DNA of 43,552 bases from Alteromonadaceae bacterium (lineage in GTDB: Bacteria > Pseudomonadota > Gammaproteobacteria > Enterobacterales > Alteromonadaceae). The notes under the pieces are model-generated. The model searched no databases. It was given only the letters and a program-made list of their open reading frames with translations, and was not told the DNA's origin. Positions within the stretch are counted from its first letter, which is position 1. Each line of letters begins with the position of its first letter. The stretch is taken from positions 1 to 43,552 of the forward strand of contig WGGB01000252.1 in NCBI GenBank assembly GCA_015491935.1, in the 5' to 3' direction. The translations under genes were made by a program, and so were the position numbers. Shown piece by piece: positions 38,761-43,552 of this stretch.

Positions 38761-39219
38761 TTATTTACACTTTATTGAATAAGAATGATAATGTTTATGC
38801 AGAGCATCGCTTACCGCATTAACATTAGGTAAGTGTTGCTCGCTCATCGGATAGAGCATCATTTCTTCTTTCATGTTGTGCTGTTGCATTAATACCATTA
38901 AGGTTTCGCAATATCCTAAAAAACTTATTTTGTTGTTATCAAGTAAATCTTTATTTAAACTTTTAATTAACGCTCGAATTTGTTCATGCTCCATGCGCAT
39001 CACTTGAGTTGGACCTGCTGTCATTCCTGTAACTTGCTCAAATTGAGGAAATAAAATAGTTTCTTCAGCTTGAAAATGTAATTCTAATTCTTCCTCAAAA
39101 ATAGGCCATTTTTGTGTCGCTTTATCCCAATCTTCAATGGCTACGGCGGCTTCAACTTCAGAAAATATATCGTCACATTCACGATGTTTACTTGTCATAA
39201 ATTCAACAATTGCACTCAT
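38761..39219 (-). CDS. Hemerythrin-like (HHE) domain protein
   Basis: A 152-residue four-helix-bundle protein with the full non-heme di-iron ligand set: His12, His48 with Glu52 (HFQAEE), His78 (MRMEHEQ), His114 with Glu118 (QQHNMKEE). The repeated HHE pattern points to binding of oxygen, nitric oxide or a role in iron-centre repair. A last His/Lys-rich tail (HKHYHSYS) ends it. No signal peptide. It lies 119 bases upstream of the second FNR-type gene on the same strand, and its promoter carries an FNR box at the activating position, so expression should rise when oxygen falls. The exact ligand is inference. Confidence 0.92.
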   Translation of the reverse strand: MSAIVEFMTSKHRECDDIFSEVEAAVAIEDWDKATQKWPIFEEELELHFQAEETILFPQFEQVTGMTAGPTQVMRMEHEQIRALIKSLNKDLLDNNKISFLGYCETLMVLMQQHNMKEEMMLYPMSEQHLPNVNAVSDALHKHYHSYSIKCK

Positions 39220-39257
39220 TTGTTTTACTCTTTAGTGTGATCAATATGATAACAACA

Positions 39258-39298
39258 ATTGTAAGAATAATGCCGAAAAACATTTTGATCTGTATTAA
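39258..39298 (-). promoter_or_regulatory. FNR-activated (class II) promoter of the hemerythrin gene
   Basis: TTGAT-CTGT-ATTAA (39285-39298) matches the FNR consensus at 9 of 10. On the minus strand a TACAAT -10 lies at 39263-39258. The box centre (39291.5) is about 41 bases before the predicted start near 39251, the position used by class II FNR activation. The hemerythrin ATG is 32 bases downstream, with AAAGAG as ribosome site. Confidence 0.65.
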
Positions 39299-39367
39299 AT
39301 AAAGGTTAGTAAAATAAAAAATTAAAGCTTTTATTGCTGAGTTTATGCGTTAGATCAATAGATTAGA

Positions 39368-39404
39368 TTAAGGCATTACGATTATTGCGAAAGTAATGCC
39401 TTAA
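39368..39404 (-). terminator. Stem-loop after the RND permease gene (probable terminator)
   Basis: A perfect 12-bp inverted repeat, TTAAGGCATTAC (39368-39379) with GTAATGCCTTAA (39393-39404), 13-base loop, begins 17 bases past the RND stop codon. The minus-strand tail (TCTAATC) is not a proper T-run, so termination may be weak or factor-assisted. Confidence 0.5.
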
Positions 39405-39420
39405 AAAGAGATGTTATCAG

Positions 39421-42400
39421 TTACAATTCAGCAAAATCTGTTTTTGTGCTTGATTTTCCCATTTGTAATAAGCTGGGTAAAAATATCAAGGTAAACAGGG
39501 TGCTAACACTCATACCACCAACAATGACAGCAGCGATACCACGATATAATTCTGCACCAGCACCAGGAATAATTAATAAAGGTAACATACCAAACAAGCT
39601 AGTTAATGTACTCATTAAAATAGGACGTAGACGAATACGCACTGCGTGTTGTACCGCATCAGTACGTGATAAACCCTCGGCTTCACCGATACGTGTTTGA
39701 TAGACTAATAAAATAGCATTGTTGACCACTAACCCTAATAAAATGACAAAACCTATCATAGTCAGTAAATCAAGTGGTTGAAAAATAAATAGATTCGTTA
39801 TTTTTAATAAGGCTATACCACCAATAGTTGCAAGCGGAATAGTTAATATAACCAAAATACTGTCTTTAAAAGAACGAAATAATGCCGCCATTAATAAAAA
39901 TAAAATAATTAAGGCTAAAATAAAACTTTGACTCATATTTGTTAATGCTTGTGTTAATGCTTCTGCGCTACCACGATAAGCTATGCTACCATTGCTACCA
40001 TTGCTACCATTGCTACCATTGCTACCATTGCTTTCATGGTTTTTATTGGTTGTGTTTTTATTTAATGAAGCGAGTATTGCTGGCTCTGCTTTGGCTTTAA
40101 TTATTGTAATAGCTTCTTCTAAACTTAAACCACTAGGCGGTGTTACTTGTAAAGTAATGGTACGTTTTCTGTCAATGCGACGAATAGAGCTAGGACCTGC
40201 AGTTCTGACAATATCAACTAAATCGCCAACTTGTTGAATCCCTGCTTTTGGCGTATATAAAGGGATCGCGGCAAGTTCTTCTGGTGTTTGCCAGTCTTCG
40301 CTGCGCAAAAATACATTTAAACGTTTTTGACCATTAAAAAAATCGCCTACGTATAAACCGGTTCCTAATGCACGTGAAATACCCGCCATTTGTTGTCTGT
40401 TCCAGCCAGCTTCAGCAAGGCGACGCTCTTTAGGAACCATCAAAAGTTCTGGCTCTGCCAGTGTTAACCCTGGTTTAGGTTGAATTTGTGCTTTAGGTAA
40501 TGCCGCACTTACCGCACCGTAACCAATACGCGCCGCGGCTAACAATTCATCAACATCATTACCTTGAATATCAATGTCAATACGACGACCACCACTTAAA
40601 TTAGCAAATAATTGTGATTGCGAAGCAAAAGCCATAGTGTCAGGAAAACCAGGCAATATTTTACTATTTAGAATTTGCACAATACGAGAAATATCGTCAG
40701 CATTTTCTGCTCGCCCACCCATAAAGCCAAAAGAGCCAAAAAAGCCCATCCATGAATGTTTTATTTTTGGTTGCTTTTCTCCTTCAAGATAAGGCTTTAA
40801 ACGCCGATTAATTTCATCACTCATTTCAAAACGTGCAGCTGGATAACTCAAACCAGGCGGAGGTAAAATAAAGGCTTGAAACTGGTTTTGATTACCTTTG
40901 GGTAAATAGTCTATTTTGGGGAATAACAACCAGCTACCAATAACCGAAATAAACATTAAACCAAAGACCCATATAACTCGTTTGGTTTGAGTATTAGTAA
41001 TATTCAGAATGGTTTTAGTGATGCCTTGCCACCAATGTTCGTGCGGATCTTTATCACTTTTTGCGGCAAGTAATTTACGTGCTGCCGTTGGTAATACGGT
41101 AACAGCAATCAATAATGAGGCTATAATTGCTACGGCAATAGTAATCGCTAAATCAGCAAAAAGCTGTCCTGAAACATCATCTAAAAAAGCGATGGGTAAA
41201 AATATTGCAACAGTAGTAACTGTTGAAGCTAATAAGGCTGCCCACACTTGTGTTGCCCCTAAAAAAGAAGCGTTATGAGGTGATTCTCCTTTTTCTCGCA
41301 AACGAACAATATTTTCGAGTACTACAATGGCTGCATCTAACACCATTCCCACCGAAAAGGCTAATCCTGCCATAGAAATTATATTTAAGGTTCGCCCCGT
41401 TATATACATGACTATAAGGGTAATTATAATTGAGATAGGAATGGCGACAGCAACAATTAACGTCGCCCTAAATTTACGCAAAAACCACCATAAAACACTG
41501 ATCGCTAAAAGAATCCCCAATATTAAGTTGTTTTTTACTAAAGCCATTGAACGGCCAATGTAGACTGTTTCGTCATACATTTGAATGAGCTGTAATCCTT
41601 CACGTTTTAATGCGCCTTGGTTTAATTCTTTTACTGCCGCTTTTAGCTCTTTCATTACCTTTATAACGTTAACGCCTTGCTCAACTTGCGTATTCATCGC
41701 AATGGCTGGAGATCCATCAAGAGTTAAAATGCCCGTTCTATCCTGAAAAGCTAACTCAACTTTAGCAATGTCTTTCAATAAAATAGGCTGTCCATCACGC
41801 CATTCAATGATCATATCTTGTAATTTATCGGGCGAATATTTCCCCGAATAACGCAAAGTATATTTGCGACGACCTATTTCATTAAAACCACCAGAAGAGT
41901 CGGTGTTATTGGCAAGGGTAGAAGAAACTTTAGGTAAATCAAGTTCTAACGCTGCTGTCTTGTAGGGATTAAAGGTAACGCGTAACTCACTTCCGAGGCC
42001 GCCAAAAGCATTAACCTTAGATACACCACTAACACGCTCTAGTCGTGTTTGTATGACTTCTTCAACAAAATCTTGGTAAGTGGTGATATCTCGTTTGTTA
42101 CTAGGTAAAGGCTTTAATGCCAACCATGCTATTGCGGTAAACGTGTTATTGCCGCCAACAGAAATAACTGGTTCGGTGGCATCAGCTGGATAGCTAGGCA
42201 CTTGATTTAATGCACTCATTAAATCGATTAAAGCGCGCTCTAAATCTACTCCCGTTTGATAACGTAAAACAACATTACCCGTACCTTGGCTTGATGTCGT
42301 TTCAAGAGAAACTAAACCTTGTAAACCTTTTAGCGCATCTTCTTGACGTTCTATTATTTCAGCTTCTATTTCTTCAGGGGCAGCAGAACGCCATGAGGTA

Positions 42401-42543
42401 GAAACCGTTATAATGGGTTGGCTAATATCAGGCGTTAATTGGATCGGTAGTTTAAAAAAACTGATCAAACCAAATAATGCTGCTAATAATATTGCAACGA
42501 TAACGGCGGTAGGGTTTTTTAATGAAGCTGTTGTTAAGATCAT
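39421..42543 (-). CDS. RND efflux permease (HAE1-like, AcrB family)
   Basis: A 1040-residue, 12-helix inner-membrane pump subunit. The start (LKNPTAVIVAILLAALFGLISFFKLPIQLTPDI) is typical of the AcrB/MdtB superfamily, and the porter domains follow (WRSAAPEEIEAEI; DLMSALNQVPSYP). Helix 4 reads GMVLDAAIVVLENI: one Asp is kept but the AcrB Asp408 position is Ala. Helix 10 reads GLVVNNAILLVYQ, so the AcrB Lys940 position is Asn. These are subfamily traits rather than damage, since the rest is intact. Residues 839-853 are five Asn-Gly-Ser repeats in the second periplasmic domain. It starts 11 bases after the fusion-protein gene. No outer-membrane channel gene is in view. The substrate is unknown. 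Confidence 0.93.
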   Translation of the reverse strand: MILTTASLKNPTAVIVAILLAALFGLISFFKLPIQLTPDISQPIITVSTSWRSAAPEEIEAEIIERQEDALKGLQGLVSLETTSSQGTGNVVLRYQTGVDLERALIDLMSALNQVPSYPADATEPVISVGGNNTFTAIAWLALKPLPSNKRDITTYQDFVEEVIQTRLERVSGVSKVNAFGGLGSELRVTFNPYKTAALELDLPKVSSTLANNTDSSGGFNEIGRRKYTLRYSGKYSPDKLQDMIIEWRDGQPILLKDIAKVELAFQDRTGILTLDGSPAIAMNTQVEQGVNVIKVMKELKAAVKELNQGALKREGLQLIQMYDETVYIGRSMALVKNNLILGILLAISVLWWFLRKFRATLIVAVAIPISIIITLIVMYITGRTLNIISMAGLAFSVGMVLDAAIVVLENIVRLREKGESPHNASFLGATQVWAALLASTVTTVAIFLPIAFLDDVSGQLFADLAITIAVAIIASLLIAVTVLPTAARKLLAAKSDKDPHEHWWQGITKTILNITNTQTKRVIWVFGLMFISVIGSWLLFPKIDYLPKGNQNQFQAFILPPPGLSYPAARFEMSDEINRRLKPYLEGEKQPKIKHSWMGFFGSFGFMGGRAENADDISRIVQILNSKILPGFPDTMAFASQSQLFANLSGGRRIDIDIQGNDVDELLAAARIGYGAVSAALPKAQIQPKPGLTLAEPELLMVPKERRLAEAGWNRQQMAGISRALGTGLYVGDFFNGQKRLNVFLRSEDWQTPEELAAIPLYTPKAGIQQVGDLVDIVRTAGPSSIRRIDRKRTITLQVTPPSGLSLEEAITIIKAKAEPAILASLNKNTTNKNHESNGSNGSNGSNGSNGSIAYRGSAEALTQALTNMSQSFILALIILFLLMAALFRSFKDSILVILTIPLATIGGIALLKITNLFIFQPLDLLTMIGFVILLGLVVNNAILLVYQTRIGEAEGLSRTDAVQHAVRIRLRPILMSTLTSLFGMLPLLIIPGAGAELYRGIAAVIVGGMSVSTLFTLIFLPSLLQMGKSSTKTDFAEL
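39985..40029 (-). repeat. Five perfect copies of a 9-bp repeat inside the RND gene
   Basis: GCTACCATT on the plus strand occurs five times without change (39985-40029). On the coding strand each unit is AATGGTAGC, encoding Asn-Gly-Ser. The period is a multiple of three, so copy-number change would lengthen or shorten a flexible periplasmic linker without breaking the frame. Confidence 0.95.
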
Positions 42544-42554
42544 AAATTTACTTT

Positions 42555-43552
42555 TTAATTATTTGGGCTAGTATTTTTACTGGAAATTAAGTTTTTATTA
42601 TTATTTTTAACTTGTACCACTTGGCCTGCACGTACGCGCTCATTACCACGGACTATAATTTTATCATTTGGCGATACATTACCAATAACTTCAACCCATT
42701 CACCTGCGCCAATGCCAACGTTAACAGATACTTGCTCAGCTTTATTGTCTTTATTCACTTTAAAAAGACTAATACCATTACGCCTTAATACTAAAGCATC
42801 GCGCGGTACGGCTAATACTTTTTTATTATCACTATTGGCAATAGCAACTTTAATATTAAGACCTATAGGCCAATCAAGTGTAGCTAAACTTAAACGAGCT
42901 TCAATTAAATGAGAGCGCTTATCTGCAACAGGAATTAAGGCTATTAACGGAACCATTTTATTGCCTAAAGCTGATTTAATGGCCACACCTGCTTTTGAAC
43001 TTAAATATTTTTTCATATATTGATATGACGTTACGGGAATAAAAATAGACGCTTCACGCTGGCTAGTTTGAACTAAACGAATAATAGCAGTGCCATTATT
43101 AACATACTCGCCTAAGTTACCTAAACGCTGTACAACAATACCTGTAAATGGTGCTTTTAATTGGCTATAGGTTAATTTTTGTTTTGTCAGTGCTAGTTGG
43201 CTTTTTGCAATGGCTAAATCACCTTGGGCAATATCACGTTCTGATCGCGTTTTGTCTAAATCGGTGATAGCGGATAAATTTTGTTTTACTAATGTCTTTT
43301 TACGCTTTAATTCTGATTGTAAAAAGTTTAATTGCGCTTGCGCTTTTTTTACTTTGGCCTGATCTTCTTTTAATTGTATTTGTAGTGCCTTATCATCGAG
43401 TTTAGCAAGCAAATCACCCGCATTGACTTGGCTGCCTATTTCAACTAAATAAATTAAACGCCCCGATATTTCGGCTGCAATTTTTGCATCATTTTTACTA
43501 ACCACCGTACCTGACATCCAAGAAACGGGTGCAAGTGAGGTTATTTTAGCAG
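42555..43552 (-). CDS. RND membrane fusion protein (periplasmic adaptor; 5' partial)
   Basis: The frame is open to the right edge. An internal ATG at 43517 is not the start: the preceding residues (AKITSLAPVSW) continue the classic adaptor opening, so the N-terminal signal or anchor lies outside the window. Visible parts: the first lipoyl half GTVVSKNDAKIAAEISGRLIYL, a coiled-coil hairpin rich in Lys, Gln and Leu (about residues 50-115 from the internal Met), the second lipoyl half LKAPFTGIVVQRLGNLGEYVN, a beta-barrel, and a membrane-proximal domain with VPRDALVLRRNG and VGIGAGEWVEVIG. It links the permease 11 bases downstream to an outer-membrane channel. The C-terminus is Asn/Lys-rich. Confidence 0.92.
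   Translation of the reverse strand, partial: AKITSLAPVSWMSGTVVSKNDAKIAAEISGRLIYLVEIGSQVNAGDLLAKLDDKALQIQLKEDQAKVKKAQAQLNFLQSELKRKKTLVKQNLSAITDLDKTRSERDIAQGDLAIAKSQLALTKQKLTYSQLKAPFTGIVVQRLGNLGEYVNNGTAIIRLVQTSQREASIFIPVTSYQYMKKYLSSKAGVAIKSALGNKMVPLIALIPVADKRSHLIEARLSLATLDWPIGLNIKVAIANSDNKKVLAVPRDALVLRRNGISLFKVNKDNKAEQVSVNVGIGAGEWVEVIGNVSPNDKIIVRGNERVRAGQVVQVKNNNKNLISSKNTSPNN

Noticed and set aside
39983-40237. Plus-strand open frame encoding a Leu-Leu-Pro repeat protein
   Set aside because: It is the antisense reading of the Asn-Gly-Ser repeat in the RND gene; no ribosome site and fully inside a well-supported gene.

Overview
The window is a low-GC, AT-rich chromosomal segment from a marine gammaproteobacterium, most likely of the Alteromonadales and closest in style to Colwelliaceae (Colwellia/Thalassotalea), with Shewanella-like gene order at the respiratory locus. 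The evidence for this is gene content and synteny: pheS-pheT-ihfA, the ppsA/ppsR/aroH trio and the fnr-uspE pair also adjoin each other in Escherichia coli, and fnr next to ccoSIH and ccoNOQP is the order I recall from Shewanella. The genus is inference. I see no tRNA, rRNA, CRISPR array, transposase, prophage or integron. Nearly all of it is core chromosome, with no compositional island.

Layout. (1) 1-7077, + strand: four genes forming an apparent trans-envelope lipid or hydrophobe transport set: a DUF1302 outer-membrane barrel (5' end outside the window), a DUF1329 LolA-like periplasmic protein, a YCF48/BNR-repeat periplasmic protein and an MMPL/RND inner-membrane permease. (2) 7505-12367: a giant 1620-residue NAD-dependent glutamate dehydrogenase behind a long AT-rich leader. 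(3) 12477-18443: pyrD, an ATM1-type ABC exporter, a DUF1415 protein, a LysE/RhtB exporter, an unrecognised multispanning membrane protein and a Bax-like glucosaminidase. (4) 18535-23450: ttcA (- strand) divergent from pheS-pheT-ihfA. (5) 23642-28118: aroH-like DAHP synthase and ppsR (- strand) divergent from ppsA. (6) 28193-39219, all - strand: a micro-aerobic respiration locus. Read in transcription order, it holds a hemerythrin-like protein, a second FNR-type regulator, cbb3 oxidase ccoN-ccoO-ccoQ-ccoP, then ccoH-ccoI-ccoS, a SafE-family membrane protein, fnr and uspE. (7) 39421-43552, - strand: an RND/HAE1-type efflux permease and its membrane fusion protein, which runs off the right edge.

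The most informative part is the oxygen-responsive locus. It carries two FNR proteins with complete iron-sulfur cysteine sets. The second has a recognition helix that mixes FNR and CRP determinants (Arg208 with Ser212, E. coli numbering). FNR-box-like palindromes with 9 of 10 matching bases lie before fnr, before the hemerythrin gene (at the activating -41.5 position relative to a TACAAT -10), far upstream of ccoN and upstream of uspE. The ccoN promoter itself has a perfect GTGAC-N4-GTCAC palindrome at about -40. Together these suggest a two-regulator circuit for cbb3 oxidase and the hemerythrin protein. The best candidate for a poorly described system is the DUF1302-DUF1329-YCF48-MMPL cluster.

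Start codons were moved inward from the longest open frame for ttcA, ccoO, ccoN, the SafE-family gene and the second fnr gene; the reasons are in each entry. Intrinsic terminators are well defined and close most transcription units.
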